Shown here: piece after piece, positions 19,790-29,642 of the stretch
Layout: every line of letters starts with the position of its first letter
Position numbering within the stretch: the first letter of the stretch is position 1
Assembly: GCF_001435575.1 (NCBI RefSeq)
Contig: NZ_AZEA01000001.1
Span: forward strand, 1-64,000
Length of the DNA stretch: 64,000 nt
Direction of reading: 5' to 3'
Origin: Lentilactobacillus sunkii DSM 19904
GTDB taxonomy: Bacteria; Bacillota; Bacilli; Lactobacillales; Lactobacillaceae
Program-made: the position numbers and the translations under genes
The notes under the pieces: model-generated
The model's database searches: none
What the model saw: the letters and a program-made list of their open reading frames with translations, nothing else
Told to the model about the DNA's origin: nothing

Positions 19790-22102
19790 TTATTGTGTGT
19801 TGTTATCGCCGTTATCGGTTGTGTTACCGCTATTATCAGTGGTTCCTCCACCGTTATCACCAGTATCCGTTGAGCTGGAGGTAGATGAATCGGTTCCTGA
19901 ACCACTATTACCACCGTCGCCACTAGGCTTTTGTTCGGATGGGGTTGATTCAGAGGTACCACTGGTGCTTTCAGAGCTACTTGAACTTTCATTCTCTTTT
20001 GGCTGAGTGACAACCGCGGAGCTGGAACTCGAACCGCTCTGTGTCGTATAACCGCTGGTGGTTTGGTTGGAACTGTTATCAGTGACGGTTCCAGGATAGC
20101 CGGCAACATAGTATTCTGTCTGACCGCCACGATTGGTTGCCACAACGTCACTTGGCTGTGTCCAGTCGCTATTGGGTTTATTTTCTGATATATAACCCAT
20201 GACATTCTTATAAATTTGTTGGGCAATTGTTGTTTGGGCCGATGTTACATAGGAGTTTGCTTTAAACTGATGATCATAACCTGTCCAAACAGCCAGGGAA
20301 TAGTTTTTGGTGTAGCCCGAGAACCATGAGTCCATGGTTGACATTGCAGGAACTTTGTTTAAATAGTCATCCGGATATTGGGTTGTCCCGGTTTTTCCTG
20401 CTTCATACAGGCCTGAAACTTTCGCTGCTGTTCCGGATCCATCTGTACTGGTCATAACACCTTTGAGCATATTGGTAATCATAAACGCGGTAGCAGGCGA
20501 CATAGCCCGTTTACCTTTTTTATGATATTTATGAGTCACGCCGTTTGGCTGAACGATTTTGCTAATAAGATAAGGTTTGTAGTACGTTCCGCCATTAGAG
20601 AATGCGGCGTAGGATGCAGCCAATTGTTCTGAGGAAATATATAAACCAATTCCGTTTTGAATTTCCAATGGTTTACTAAAAGACATCCCCAGATTCTTCA
20701 AAAATGTGGTTGCCTTAGGAACACCAACGTTCTCAAGCGTTCTAATGGCTGGAATATTTCGTGATTCAACCAAGGCTTTTCTCATGGTGATGGTTCCCTG
20801 ATACTTGTTATCAAAATCATAAACCGATTTATCCGTACCTGGATAAACATAAGGCGTATCCTTCACAGGCTGATAAGTTGGGTACTTGAGGTATTGGATC
20901 GCTGGGCCGTAATCCATGATTGGCTTGGCAGTTGATCCTGATGACCGGCCCGTCTGAACTGCGCGGTTGAGCCCAAAGGCGACTTTAGTCTTTCGGCCAC
21001 CCTGCATTGCGACAACTCGCCCATTGTTCACATTAACCACTGTTGCCCCAACCTGAAAACGATTGTTAGGGTAGGCAATTGTTGGATCGTTGTTGCTGAC
21101 TTGGTAGAGCTTTTTTTGGGCACTCATATTCAAATTAGTATAGACCTTCAGACCACGGTTGGGTTTATAACCTTTTTCTTCCAATTCTTCGATGGTTTGT
21201 TTTAAATAAGAATCAATATACTTCGAAGTTTTTACTGAGGTTTGAGCTTTCGAATGAGTCGAAGAAAGGTGACTCTTTACACTTGTGTTTTTTGCATTTT
21301 GGGCTTGCTGCTGAGTGATCGCTTTGGTTTTAACCATGGCATCCAGGACTTCGTCCCGTCGTTTCGTTGCATACTGAGGATATTTATACGGATTGTACAA
21401 GGTTGGCGATTGCGGCATCCCGGCTAGCAATGCAAATTCGGGTAGTGTGAGGTGCTCAAGTGTCTTGTTATAATAGTATTCAGCCGCTGTCTGCATCCCA
21501 TAAACGCCATTGCCCATATAGACCTTATTAATGTAAAATTCCAAAATTTGGCTCTTGGAATAACGGTTTTCCACTTTAATTGCCAACCAGGCTTCCTGTG
21601 CCTTGCGTTTTAAAGTTCGGTCGCTGGCAGCAGTAGAGAAGACTGAAAGCTTGACCAGCTGTTGGGTAAGGGTACTTCCACCTTGAAGCCCTAAAGAAGA
21701 TCCGGTCAAATTTGACACAGCAGCCCCAACAATTCGAATGGGGTCAACGCCATGATGCTTATAAAAACGTCGGTCTTCAATAGAAACAACTGCCCGTTTG
21801 AGGGTTCTGGGGATCTTATTTGATTTAACGTAGTCCCGATTTTGACTTCCCAATCGTGAAATCACTGTTCCGTTGGCATCGTAGAACTTGGTCGAGTTGT
21901 CGCTGGTTAAAGCGGAGTGGGTAATTCGAGGAGCACTGGCCGCATAATATGTAAATAGACCGGCACCAAAAAGAAACAATGCTCCTACTAGGATTAAAGC
22001 CCATTTAAAAATTCTACGAAATGGACCTTTTTTATGGGTGTTGCTGAACTGTCGGCCACGTCGTTTTTCAGCGCGGGAGTTCTTAGGATTGTTCTGTGAC
22101 AT
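19790..22102 (-). CDS. pbp1A: Penicillin-binding protein 1A (transglycosylase/transpeptidase)
   Basis: Bifunctional class A peptidoglycan synthase anchored by one membrane helix (about residues 35-57). The glycosyltransferase domain has EDRRFYKHHGVD with the catalytic Glu. The transpeptidase domain has the serine motif STAK, then SRN and KTGTTQ. From about residue 650 the tail becomes a low-complexity Ser/Thr/Gly/Asn/Asp region of roughly 110 residues, probably an unstructured extracellular tether. I place the start at 22102, 8 bases after GGAG; an upstream in-frame codon adds five residues without a site. It lies 18 bases after recU, a classical pairing. Confidence 0.95.
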   Translation of the reverse strand: MSQNNPKNSRAEKRRGRQFSNTHKKGPFRRIFKWALILVGALFLFGAGLFTYYAASAPRITHSALTSDNSTKFYDANGTVISRLGSQNRDYVKSNKIPRTLKRAVVSIEDRRFYKHHGVDPIRIVGAAVSNLTGSSLGLQGGSTLTQQLVKLSVFSTAASDRTLKRKAQEAWLAIKVENRYSKSQILEFYINKVYMGNGVYGMQTAAEYYYNKTLEHLTLPEFALLAGMPQSPTLYNPYKYPQYATKRRDEVLDAMVKTKAITQQQAQNAKNTSVKSHLSSTHSKAQTSVKTSKYIDSYLKQTIEELEEKGYKPNRGLKVYTNLNMSAQKKLYQVSNNDPTIAYPNNRFQVGATVVNVNNGRVVAMQGGRKTKVAFGLNRAVQTGRSSGSTAKPIMDYGPAIQYLKYPTYQPVKDTPYVYPGTDKSVYDFDNKYQGTITMRKALVESRNIPAIRTLENVGVPKATTFLKNLGMSFSKPLEIQNGIGLYISSEQLAASYAAFSNGGTYYKPYLISKIVQPNGVTHKYHKKGKRAMSPATAFMITNMLKGVMTSTDGSGTAAKVSGLYEAGKTGTTQYPDDYLNKVPAMSTMDSWFSGYTKNYSLAVWTGYDHQFKANSYVTSAQTTIAQQIYKNVMGYISENKPNSDWTQPSDVVATNRGGQTEYYVAGYPGTVTDNSSNQTTSGYTTQSGSSSSSAVVTQPKENESSSSSESTSGTSESTPSEQKPSGDGGNSGSGTDSSTSSSTDTGDNGGGTTDNSGNTTDNGDNNTQ

Positions 22103-22120
22103 AGGGTTCTCCTTCATAAC

Positions 22121-22720
22121 TTATTCGATGAAAGAATCAACCGCCTGAAGATATGGCAATAACGGATTGATCCTGTATTGGATCAAGGAACCTTTTTGCT
22201 CAATGATTTTTCGCGGAATGGATTTACGACCGCCGTTTGACTGACTGTCCCAATATTCTATCAAATCAGTTGCTTTGAGTACATAGACGGTCTGGTCAGA
22301 AATGAACTTGATCACGGCAAAACAGATTCCCTGCTGTTCAAGACATTGTCTCATATGTTCAACTTGGTGTTTGTGGAAGTTTTTGAGTGGGAACGATGTT
22401 TTATTCTTGGTTTCTTTGGCATCAAAATCAATGTACTTTCCACGGTAAACACCATTGTAGTCGGTAGTTGAGGCTTTACGAAAATAAGCCTCTTTAATTC
22501 GGGCAGCACTTCTCTTTGGATAATCAACGGAAACAATTTGAATTGGCGTCGGCTTTTTATGAATAACCGCAATTCCTTCACGTAGGTAGTATGCATTGCT
22601 CCTGTTGATTTCGTCTTCCAAAGTCATTCCCCGATTTGAAAAATCAATCGAGTCATTGTGCATCGACGAAGAGGCTGGCTGTTCATGGAACTGATTTCCA
22701 TTCGGGTATCTAATCGTCAT
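22121..22720 (-). CDS. recU: RecU Holliday junction resolvase
   Basis: Structure-specific endonuclease resolving Holliday junctions in recombination and chromosome segregation; 199 residues. Family signatures are the N-terminal RYPNG segment, NRGMTLEDEIN, the YRGKYIDFDAKETKNKTSFPL core with catalytic acidic residues and Lys, and the IPRKIIEQKG C-terminal region. It is first in a two-gene operon with pbp1A, the usual Firmicutes pairing of a cell-wall and a recombination gene. Confidence 0.95.
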   Translation of the reverse strand: MTIRYPNGNQFHEQPASSSMHNDSIDFSNRGMTLEDEINRSNAYYLREGIAVIHKKPTPIQIVSVDYPKRSAARIKEAYFRKASTTDYNGVYRGKYIDFDAKETKNKTSFPLKNFHKHQVEHMRQCLEQQGICFAVIKFISDQTVYVLKATDLIEYWDSQSNGGRKSIPRKIIEQKGSLIQYRINPLLPYLQAVDSFIE

Positions 22721-22773
22721 TGGACTTTAGCTTCCTTTGTTGTGAATAGTTATATTGTACTTCATTTAACTTA

Positions 22774-22798
22774 ATAATAACTACAATAATGTTATTAT
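22774..22798. promoter_or_regulatory. AT-rich inverted repeat in the recU/ypsA divergent promoter region
   Basis: ATAATAAC and GTTATTAT separated by 9 bases, midway between divergent genes. It may be an operator, or simply overlap the two promoters' AT-rich boxes. Confidence 0.35.
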
Positions 22799-22845
22799 AC
22801 CAAGTAGAGTGTCTATTTAAAATCTTTTATCATAAGGGTGATATC

Positions 22846-23418
22846 ATGAGCCGTTTGTGGATAACCGGCTACCGCAGCTATGAATTAGGAATCTTTAAAG
22901 ATGATGATCCAAAGCGAAAAGTCATCGATTCGGTTTTAAAAAGCGAAGTATCACAGGCGATCGTCGATGGAATGGATTGGCTGATTTCCGGGGGTCAGCT
23001 TGGGATTGAACAATGGTCCCTGGAAATGGGGCAGGGTCTGAAGAAAGAATACCCCGGTGAATTTCAAACGTCAATGATGCTGCCATTTGCCGAGTTTGGC
23101 AATAACTGGAATGAAAACAACCAGGCCAAGCTTCAAGCGCTTAAAACCAAAGTAGATTTTTCAGCTTCAGTGTCTGATAAGCCTTACCAATCACCCCAAC
23201 AGTTAAGAAATTACCAAGAATTCATGCTAAGTCATACTGATCAAGCATTATTGATATATGATTTAGATAATCCAGGGAAATCGCAATACGATTATGACAA
23301 AATAAAAAAATTTGCAGAGAATCATCCATATCCGTACAAGCTGATTACTTTCGACGATTTACAGAGCGCTGCGGATGAATATCAGGAAAACTTGAATAAT
23401 AGTGTTCAAGATGACTAA
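22846..23418 (+). CDS. YpsA family protein (DUF1273, SLOG fold)
   Basis: 190-residue cytoplasmic protein of the YpsA family, related to the nucleotide-binding SLOG/LOG fold. Motifs are the RLWITGYRSYELGIF start, DWLISGGQLGIEQW and LIYDLDNPGKSQYDY. Bacillus YpsA has been linked to cell division, and here the next gene is the division protein gpsB, 53 bases on. I start at the ATG at 22846, which begins the conserved MSRLWITGYR; the frame upstream encodes unrelated residues from the promoter region. No biochemical activity can be stated. Confidence 0.88.
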   Translation: MSRLWITGYRSYELGIFKDDDPKRKVIDSVLKSEVSQAIVDGMDWLISGGQLGIEQWSLEMGQGLKKEYPGEFQTSMMLPFAEFGNNWNENNQAKLQALKTKVDFSASVSDKPYQSPQQLRNYQEFMLSHTDQALLIYDLDNPGKSQYDYDKIKKFAENHPYPYKLITFDDLQSAADEYQENLNNSVQDD

Positions 23419-23471
23419 TTTATGATATTATTTTAGGTGGTTTGTTGCAAATAGTGAGGTGTAACCCATAA

Positions 23472-23855
23472 ATGGAAAACATTAATTATACTCCGAAGGA
23501 CATTCTTCAAAAAGAGTTCAAACAAAAGATGCGTGGATATGATCCCAATGATGTCGACAGTTTCTTGGACGACATTATTAAAGATTACGAAACTTTCAAC
23601 AAAGAACTCCAGTCTCTCAGTGATGAGAATGAACGCTTAAAAGTCCAAGTTGACGAATTAAACAAGCAGATTGCTGTTTCAGGTTCACAGCCAATGCAGT
23701 CAACCGGCACTGGTACAGCTCCAACCAGAACTGCACCAAGCCAACCAATGTCAAGTGCCACCAATATGGACATTTTAAAGCGTCTTTCCAATCTCGAAAG
23801 ACGTGTCTTCGGATCACAGCTTGATAATAATACCAATGATTCACACAGGCTTTAA
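23472..23855 (+). CDS. gpsB: Cell division protein GpsB
   Basis: 127-residue DivIVA-like coiled-coil adaptor that links peptidoglycan synthases and division proteins at the septum. The N-terminal membrane- and PBP-binding domain is recognisable ([25 protein letters not shown] in part), followed by a coiled coil to about residue 70, a Pro/Thr/Ser linker, and a short C-terminal trimerisation helix ([16 protein letters not shown]). GAGGTG precedes the ATG. Position between ypsA and rnpB is the standard Firmicutes order. Confidence 0.94.
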   Translation: MENINYTPKDILQKEFKQKMRGYDPNDVDSFLDDIIKDYETFNKELQSLSDENERLKVQVDELNKQIAVSGSQPMQSTGTGTAPTRTAPSQPMSSATNMDILKRLSNLERRVFGSQLDNNTNDSHRL

Positions 23856-23869
23856 AGCTTGCATATAAC
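23840..23869 (+). promoter_or_regulatory. Promoter of RNase P RNA
   Basis: TTCACA, 18-base spacer, TATAAC; the predicted start lies 6-7 bases on, exactly where the P1 helix of RNase P RNA begins. The -35 box lies inside the end of gpsB. Confidence 0.75.
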
Positions 23870-23874
23870 TAACT

Positions 23875-24263
23875 GGTGTAAATCCTGAGTAATTGCGGTC
23901 GTATTTTTACGGCTGAGGAAAGTCCATTCTCGCACGGGCTGAGATGCCCGTAGTGTTCGTGCTCGGTGAAAAAATAAGCCGGGGGACTCTTTGTGAGTTA
24001 CGGCGGATATTAAGGCTAAGGCTTTGCTATGCTTTAATTCCCTAAGGTGCCACAGTGACGAACAGCATAGGAAACTATGCTGATGGAACGCGGTAAACCC
24101 CTCGAGCGGGAAACCCAAACTTTTGGTAGGGGAGCTTCACACACGGTAAATGAACCAAGTGTGGGGGAGAAGTATTTCGGTATTTCTCAGATAGATGATT
24201 ACTACTTGTTACATCGTCCTGGGATGTAAGAAGCACAAAACATGGCTTACAGGGATTTACACC
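23875..24263 (+). ncRNA. rnpB: RNase P RNA (M1-like ribozyme)
   Basis: Catalytic RNA that trims the 5' leader of precursor tRNAs together with RnpA. The ends pair to form P1 (GGTGTAAATCC with GGATTTACACC). Conserved blocks are present: GAGGAAAGTCC early, GAACAGCATAGGAAAC in the middle, GGTAAACCCC, and the near-universal AGATAGATGATTACT close to the 3' end. At about 389 nt it fits the Bacillus-type (B) ribozyme of Firmicutes. A terminator follows 10 bases later. Confidence 0.95.
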
Positions 24264-24273
24264 AAACAGGTTG

Positions 24274-24298
24274 AGTGGGAGCTTGCTCCCACTTTTTT
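24274..24298 (+). terminator. Terminator of rnpB
   Basis: AGTGGGAGC and its complement around a TT loop, then six T. Confidence 0.93.
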
Positions 24299-24320
24299 GT
24301 TACCCAGAAAATGAAATGAG

Positions 24321-25490
24321 ATGGATGATATGAAATTTAATTTAATCGCTACCTGTGCTGCAGGAATTGAAGCACTGGTCGGCAAAGAAATGCGCGATTT
24401 AGGATATGATGTTCAGGTTGAAAATGGCCGGGTAAGATTTACTGGTGACGAAAAAGATATTATTAAAACCAATCTTTGGTTGAGAACAGCTGATCGAATC
24501 AAGATCATTGTTGACGAATTTGACGCTCAAACATTTGATGAACTTTTTGAACAAACGACAGCAATTGCCTGGGACAAAATGCTGCCCATGGACGCAGCTT
24601 TCCCAGTTGAGGGTCGATCCCGCAACTCAAAACTTCATAGTGTTCCTGATTCTCAGGCAATTGTTAAAAAAGCAATTGTGAACGAATTGAGCACTGCCTA
24701 TCACCGTCATACCAGACTTCCTGAAACCGGCGCCGAATTTCCACTTGAAGTTGCCATTAATAAGGATCACGTCATGCTCACGATGGATACGACTGGCTCA
24801 AGCCTTTTCAAACGGGGTTATCGAGTGGAGAAGGGAACTGCCCCTCTTAAAGAAAACATGGCTGCAGCCCTGGTAATGTTGACCAGCTGGTATCCTGACA
24901 TGCCATTTTTAGATCCATTCTGTGGTTCAGGGACCATTCCAATTGAAGCGGCCATGATTGGTCGTAATATTGCCCCTGGATTTAACCGTGACTTTATTTG
25001 TGAGCAGTGGCCCTGGATCGATGGCGACATGGTTCAAAAAGTTCGGGACGAGGCTGATTCCAAAGCCGATTACGATATCGAATTGGATATCTCCGCAAGC
25101 GATATTGACGGTAATATGATCGAAATATCCAAACGCAATGCCGAGGAGGCCGGCTTATTGGCCGACATTCATTTTAAACAATTGGCGGTTGCTGACTTCA
25201 AAACTGACAAAGTTAATGGTGTTATTGTCGGAAACCCACCATATGGTCAACGAATGAGTGATGAAGAACACGCCCATGAATTGTACAAACAAATGGGGAA
25301 AGTCTTTAATCCGTTAACCAGTTGGTCAAAATATTTCTTAACCTCTGATTTGGATTTTGAAAAGTATTATGGTGCCAAAGCTACTAAACGACGAAAACTG
25401 TATAATGGTTCGATAAGAACGGACTATTTTCAGTTTTGGGGTAAAAAAGTTCGAGATTTGCGCAGCTTGGACCAAATTCAGGCGAAATAA
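24321..25490 (+). CDS. 23S rRNA guanine-N2 methyltransferase (YpsC/RlmL-type)
   Basis: SAM-dependent RNA methyltransferase with an N-terminal THUMP domain (about residues 1-160) and a Rossmann methyltransferase core. Core motifs are FLDPFCGSGTIPIEAAM (SAM site), the catalytic NPPYGQR (about 310) and a C-terminal KRRKLYNGSIRTDYFQFW segment. 389 residues matches Firmicutes YpsC, which corresponds to the N-terminal RlmL half of the Escherichia coli RlmKL fusion. The product may start at 24321 or at the ATG at 24330. The rRNA site (m2G2445-like) is inferred from the family. Confidence 0.9.
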   Translation: MDDMKFNLIATCAAGIEALVGKEMRDLGYDVQVENGRVRFTGDEKDIIKTNLWLRTADRIKIIVDEFDAQTFDELFEQTTAIAWDKMLPMDAAFPVEGRSRNSKLHSVPDSQAIVKKAIVNELSTAYHRHTRLPETGAEFPLEVAINKDHVMLTMDTTGSSLFKRGYRVEKGTAPLKENMAAALVMLTSWYPDMPFLDPFCGSGTIPIEAAMIGRNIAPGFNRDFICEQWPWIDGDMVQKVRDEADSKADYDIELDISASDIDGNMIEISKRNAEEAGLLADIHFKQLAVADFKTDKVNGVIVGNPPYGQRMSDEEHAHELYKQMGKVFNPLTSWSKYFLTSDLDFEKYYGAKATKRRKLYNGSIRTDYFQFWGKKVRDLRSLDQIQAK

Positions 25491-25540
25491 GCGCCAATAT
25501 ATGCTAAAATAAGAACAACTTGGTGAAAAGAAGTGGGCAG

Positions 25541-26653
25541 ATGGTTAGACACATTGCAATAATCGGTGGTGGTATTATTGGAGCGACTGCTGCCTTTTAT
25601 TTGAGTTATTTGCAAGGCAACAAAGATGTTCAGGTGACATTATTTGATGATGGTCATGGTCAGGCAACCAAAGCTGCTTCAGGTATTATTTCTCCCTGGC
25701 TCTCAAAGCGGCGAAATAAGCGCTGGTACGCGTTAGCCAAGCGAGGTGCGGAATTATACCCAAGCCTGGTTAAAGCAGCTCAGCTGAGCGATAAGGCCTA
25801 TCGTAAAACCGGTACGATCGTTACGCGGAAAGCTGAGACAGATTTACTGAATCTTTACCATGAAGCTCTGATTAAGGCTGAGCATACACCAGCAATGGGC
25901 CAGGTTGAATTACTTGATTCCAAGACAGTTCAACGAAGAATGCCTATCCTAACTCATGCCCCTGCAGGAGTTATGGTGAGCGGAGGGGCGAGAATTGACG
26001 GTGCTGATTTTGTGACCGAACTGCTGAAGCGCGCAGAAAGCAACAACGTTGAAGTTGAACGTGAACGAATTTCGGTGTTGCCGGATGGAACTATCAAAAG
26101 TTCATCTGGAGTTCAAAAATATGATGTTGTCATTGTTGCCACCGGAGCATGGATGCGCGAAACACTGAAACCTCTCGGATTGGATGTTAAAGTACGACCT
26201 CAAAAAGGCCAATTGATCGATATGACAATTCATACCGCCATCAAATGGGATAATATGCCCGTCATGATGCCGGAAAGCATGAGCGATATCATCCCATTTA
26301 ATGGTGGTAAATTGGTTGTTGGTGCAACTCACGAGAACGACGAAGGATTTGATTTAACGCCAAAAGCAGAAGCACGAACCGAGCTTTTTAACAATGCGAA
26401 GGCGTTTATTGATACCTTATCAGAATCTCAGATTACCGGAATGCGGGTTGGCACCCGAGCTTACACTGATGATTTTGCTCCTTTCTTCGGGTCGATTCCC
26501 ACAATGGGATCCTTCTTGGTTGGAGGAGGATTGGGATCATCAGGTTTGACGACGGGACCAATTATTGGTTATTTTCTTGCTCAAGCTGCACTGGGGAATG
26601 TAACTGACGATTGGAATCTTTATACCAAACCGATTAGTTTCTATATTAGTTAG
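25541..26653 (+). CDS. FAD-dependent oxidoreductase, DadA/glycine-oxidase type
   Basis: Flavoprotein of the D-amino-acid dehydrogenase/glycine oxidase group. The N-terminal dinucleotide site is IIGGGIIGATAAFYL, followed by a GIISPWLSKRRN segment and a C-terminal FAD contact in VGTRAYTDDFAPFFG and GLGSSGLTTGP. About 370 residues. I start at the ATG at 25541; an in-frame TTG 21 bases upstream adds seven residues without support. Its stop overlaps the end of the convergent RNase H-like gene by 8 bases. The substrate, and whether it passes electrons to oxygen, cannot be told. Confidence 0.88.
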   Translation: MVRHIAIIGGGIIGATAAFYLSYLQGNKDVQVTLFDDGHGQATKAASGIISPWLSKRRNKRWYALAKRGAELYPSLVKAAQLSDKAYRKTGTIVTRKAETDLLNLYHEALIKAEHTPAMGQVELLDSKTVQRRMPILTHAPAGVMVSGGARIDGADFVTELLKRAESNNVEVERERISVLPDGTIKSSSGVQKYDVVIVATGAWMRETLKPLGLDVKVRPQKGQLIDMTIHTAIKWDNMPVMMPESMSDIIPFNGGKLVVGATHENDEGFDLTPKAEARTELFNNAKAFIDTLSESQITGMRVGTRAYTDDFAPFFGSIPTMGSFLVGGGLGSSGLTTGPIIGYFLAQAALGNVTDDWNLYTKPISFYIS

Positions 26654-27038
26654 ACGCGTGTAGTGCCTGAATAGCCAGATTGTGAGCACCTGTATTTTGG
26701 TTGTCGGGGATCCATGTGTTGACGACGGTATCGAAATGGCTTTGTAAATCCAGCAGTTCATCAACGTACTTTTCGAAGTGCTTTGCATATTGTTTATTCA
26801 AACTGTCGGCAACAATTTTGCTGTCAGTATTGAAAAAGATGATTTCAGAGGGATTGATATGTAGTTCAATCAGTTTATTGAATCCGGTAATTGCTGCAAT
26901 GAATTCCGCTTCATGGTTATTGGTCGGCGCTATGACCTCTTTTAGTTGAAGCTGTTTGCCGTTATGGACAATCAGAAGCCCAATTGCGGTATGACCTGTA
27001 TGTTGATTCACTGCTGCATCCGTATATAATTTAATCAT
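26646..27038 (-). CDS. RNase H-like protein (EbsB-locus type)
   Basis: 130-residue RNase HI fold of the short Gram-positive type. Three of the four acidic active-site positions are visible (YTDAAV, NHEAEF, NTDSKIV). In active enzymes the fourth lies in an ADxLA stretch; here it reads AHNLA, so that Asp is replaced. It may therefore have reduced or no hydrolytic activity, or bind hybrids. It converges on the FAD oxidoreductase and diverges from ebsA, the usual lactobacillar pairing. Confidence 0.8.
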   Translation of the reverse strand: MIKLYTDAAVNQHTGHTAIGLLIVHNGKQLQLKEVIAPTNNHEAEFIAAITGFNKLIELHINPSEIIFFNTDSKIVADSLNKQYAKHFEKYVDELLDLQSHFDTVVNTWIPDNQNTGAHNLAIQALHASN

Positions 27039-27068
27039 TTATCTACACTTTCTTTAAGGAGTTTACTC

Positions 27069-27455
27069 ATGATAACCCAAAAGCGTCACTTCTTTTATCA
27101 GCCAAGCCCACTAAGCAGTATTATTTGTTGGAGTTGGACCTTTGTCATTTTTTTCATTGGCGTCATTATTTGGCTTGAAATAACCCATTTTCAATGGATT
27201 ACGTTATTTTTCTTCGTGTTATTTGCAGTGATCGTCTGGGCCGAGGTACATTTCCGGAGTATCAATGTTTACGACCATCAATTTGTTGTCAGCAGAATTA
27301 CCAATCCTCACTGGCTGACAGTTAATTTGGATCAAATCACTCATGTGACAACGTCAAAATATCAGTTGGCATTTGTTGTTAACACGAAGATTTACAGTTT
27401 TATTTTACCTGCCAATTCGGTCATTGAACTAAAAGAATTGATTTCCAACAAATAA
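27069..27455 (+). CDS. ebsA: EbsA family membrane protein
   Basis: 128 residues with two close membrane helices (about 19-38 and 43-62) followed by a cytoplasmic beta-rich domain, matching the EbsA family, sometimes named pore-forming protein without strong evidence. The name comes from the enterococcal ebs locus that affects surface exposure of aggregation substance. Its placement beside an RNase H-like gene matches other lactobacilli. TAAGGAG precedes the ATG. The role is unknown. Confidence 0.8.
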   Translation: MITQKRHFFYQPSPLSSIICWSWTFVIFFIGVIIWLEITHFQWITLFFFVLFAVIVWAEVHFRSINVYDHQFVVSRITNPHWLTVNLDQITHVTTSKYQLAFVVNTKIYSFILPANSVIELKELISNK

Positions 27456-27506
27456 TTCTGCCGTTGTTGTCCGTCGATAGTTATTTTAGGAGGGTCATTA
27501 TTCATT

Positions 27507-29168
27507 ATGAAGAGCGATGTTGAAATTTCCCAAGAAACTGCTATGGAACCAATTACAAAGATTGCCGGTAAGATTGGAATCACTGAAGATCAAATAGAAC
27601 AATATGGTAAGTATAAAGCAAAAATCAATTTTGACCCCAGAACTGAAAAAGCAAAGGGCAAACTTATATTAGTCACGTCTATTAACCCGACTGCCGCCGG
27701 AGAAGGCAAAACTACGGTTACAATCGGACTTGGTGACGCTTTAAACGAATTACATAAAAAGGTGGTTTTGGCACTCAGAGAACCATCCCTTGGCCCAGTC
27801 ATGGGAATGAAGGGTGGCGCTACCGGTGGTGGTTATGCACAAGTTGTGCCAATGGACGATATCAACCTGCATTTTACCGGTGACTTTGACGCCCTAACTG
27901 AAGCTAACAACACTTTGGCTGCATTGATTGATAACCACATTCAACACGGCAACCAGTTGAACATTGATCCACGTCAAATTACTTGGAAACGTGTGATGGA
28001 TGTTAACGATCGGGAATTGCGGCAAGTGGTTGTTGGCCTTGGTGGCCGGACTTCGGGAGTTCCCCGTCAAGACGGTTTCGATATCACTGTTGCCAGTGAG
28101 TTGATGGCCATCTTATGTTTGGCAACAAGCATGAAGGATCTCAAAGAACGGATCAGTAAAATGCTGATCGGCTATACCTATGATCGTCAGCCCGTTACAG
28201 TAGCTGATTTACACGTTCAAGGTGCGTTGACCCTTTTGCTGAAAGATGCCATTAAGCCAAACCTGGTCCAGACAATTGAACATACACCAGCCTTCATTCA
28301 CGGCGGGCCATTCGCAAATATCGCCCATGGCTGTAATAGTATTTTGGCAACCCAGGCTGCGCTTCACTTTGGCGATTACGCTATCACTGAAGCCGGTTTT
28401 GGATCTGACCTTGGCGCCGAAAAGTTTATGGACATTGTGACACCACGACTTAAACAATCCCCTGACTGTGTGGTGGTTGTTGCAACTGTCCGGGCATTGA
28501 AGCTCAATGGTGGAGCAGACAAGAAATCATTAAATGAAGAAAACCTGGACGCCCTCAAAAAAGGTGTCGTCAATTTGAAACGGCATGTTGAGGGTATGCA
28601 GCAGTATGGTAAGCCAGTTGTTGTTGCCATTAACAAATTTGCAACCGACAGCGATGATGAACTGACTTATCTTCAAAATTATGTCAGCAATGAATTAAAA
28701 GTGACCGGCACAATTATTAACAGTTGGGCAGAAGGAGGCAAAGGCGGAATTGATCTTGCAAAAGAAGTTATTGATGCTTGTGAACAGTCTGCCGACTTCC
28801 ATGAATTATACGCCGATGATGATGCAATCGAAGACAAAATGAATCAAATTGTTACCCGTATTTATGGCGGGGATGGCATTGAGTTATCAAGCAAGGCTAT
28901 GAATGCCTTAAAACGGATTAAAAAGTTAGGGTACGACCATTTACCAGTCTGCATGGCTAAAACTCAGTATTCATTTACTGATGATGCCAAACAGCTTGGT
29001 GCACCTGAAGATTTCAAGATCCATGTATCGGATTTACAGTTAAAATTAGGGGCAGGCTTCATCGTTGCCTTGACTGGAAAAATTTTGACCATGCCAGGAC
29101 TGCCAACTCACCCGGCAGCGCTGGACATGGATATTGATGAAGACGGGCGAATTACCGGCCTGTTCTAA
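27507..29168 (+). CDS. fhs: Formate-tetrahydrofolate ligase
   Basis: ATP-dependent formation of 10-formyltetrahydrofolate from formate, feeding purine and formyl-Met synthesis. 553 residues, with the P-loop [16 protein letters not shown] (about 54-70), [20 protein letters not shown] and the C-terminal [24 protein letters not shown] lies 13 bases before the ATG, a long spacing, but no closer start fits. It shares folate metabolism with the operon 11 kb downstream but is transcribed separately; lspA follows after 14 bases. Confidence 0.96.
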   Translation: MKSDVEISQETAMEPITKIAGKIGITEDQIEQYGKYKAKINFDPRTEKAKGKLILVTSINPTAAGEGKTTVTIGLGDALNELHKKVVLALREPSLGPVMGMKGGATGGGYAQVVPMDDINLHFTGDFDALTEANNTLAALIDNHIQHGNQLNIDPRQITWKRVMDVNDRELRQVVVGLGGRTSGVPRQDGFDITVASELMAILCLATSMKDLKERISKMLIGYTYDRQPVTVADLHVQGALTLLLKDAIKPNLVQTIEHTPAFIHGGPFANIAHGCNSILATQAALHFGDYAITEAGFGSDLGAEKFMDIVTPRLKQSPDCVVVVATVRALKLNGGADKKSLNEENLDALKKGVVNLKRHVEGMQQYGKPVVVAINKFATDSDDELTYLQNYVSNELKVTGTIINSWAEGGKGGIDLAKEVIDACEQSADFHELYADDDAIEDKMNQIVTRIYGGDGIELSSKAMNALKRIKKLGYDHLPVCMAKTQYSFTDDAKQLGAPEDFKIHVSDLQLKLGAGFIVALTGKILTMPGLPTHPAALDMDIDEDGRITGLF

Positions 29169-29182
29169 GAGGAGCGAATATT

Positions 29183-29623
29183 GTGCCAGTACTTTATATC
29201 ATAGGGATTATCGTTTTAATTGTAATCGATCAGTTGGTTAAGCATTTTGTGGTTGCCAGCTTAGCTCTTGGGCAATCAGTCTCGGTTGTTAATGGGGTAC
29301 TCTCAATTACCCGGATTAATAACACCGGCGCTGCTTGGAGTATTTTGTCCGGCCATCAACTTGTTTTCGTTGTTATCGCAATTTTGGCGGCTGTTCTTGT
29401 GACATACTTTATCTTTAAGTACTGGTCCAATGTTCAATATCGATTTGGGCTGGGACTCCTGCTCGCAGGGACCCTCGGGAATGTGATTGACCGAATTTTT
29501 AATAATCACGTTGTTGATATGTTTCAATTGGATTTTATCAATTTTCCCATATTTAACTGCGCTGATATGTATTTGACGTTTGGAATATTGATTTTAGCAA
29601 TTGCTATTATCAGGGAAAATTAA
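29183..29623 (+). CDS. lspA: Signal peptidase II (lipoprotein signal peptidase)
   Basis: Membrane aspartyl protease that removes signal peptides from lipoproteins after lipidation. 146 residues with four membrane helices. The catalytic aspartates are in the conserved GNVIDRIFNNHVVDMF and NCADMYLTFG motifs. GTG start at 29183 with GAGGAG 8-13 bases upstream. Followed by rluD with a 19-base gap, the common Firmicutes order. Confidence 0.96.
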   Translation: MPVLYIIGIIVLIVIDQLVKHFVVASLALGQSVSVVNGVLSITRINNTGAAWSILSGHQLVFVVIAILAAVLVTYFIFKYWSNVQYRFGLGLLLAGTLGNVIDRIFNNHVVDMFQLDFINFPIFNCADMYLTFGILILAIAIIREN

Positions 29624-29642
29624 TCCGAGGTAACCAGTAATT

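Noticed and set aside
19790-20150. Repetitive DNA in this stretch as a satellite or CRISPR-like array
   Set aside because: It is codon-biased low-complexity sequence for the Ser/Thr/Gly/Asn tail of PBP1A, with no regular repeat-spacer pattern.
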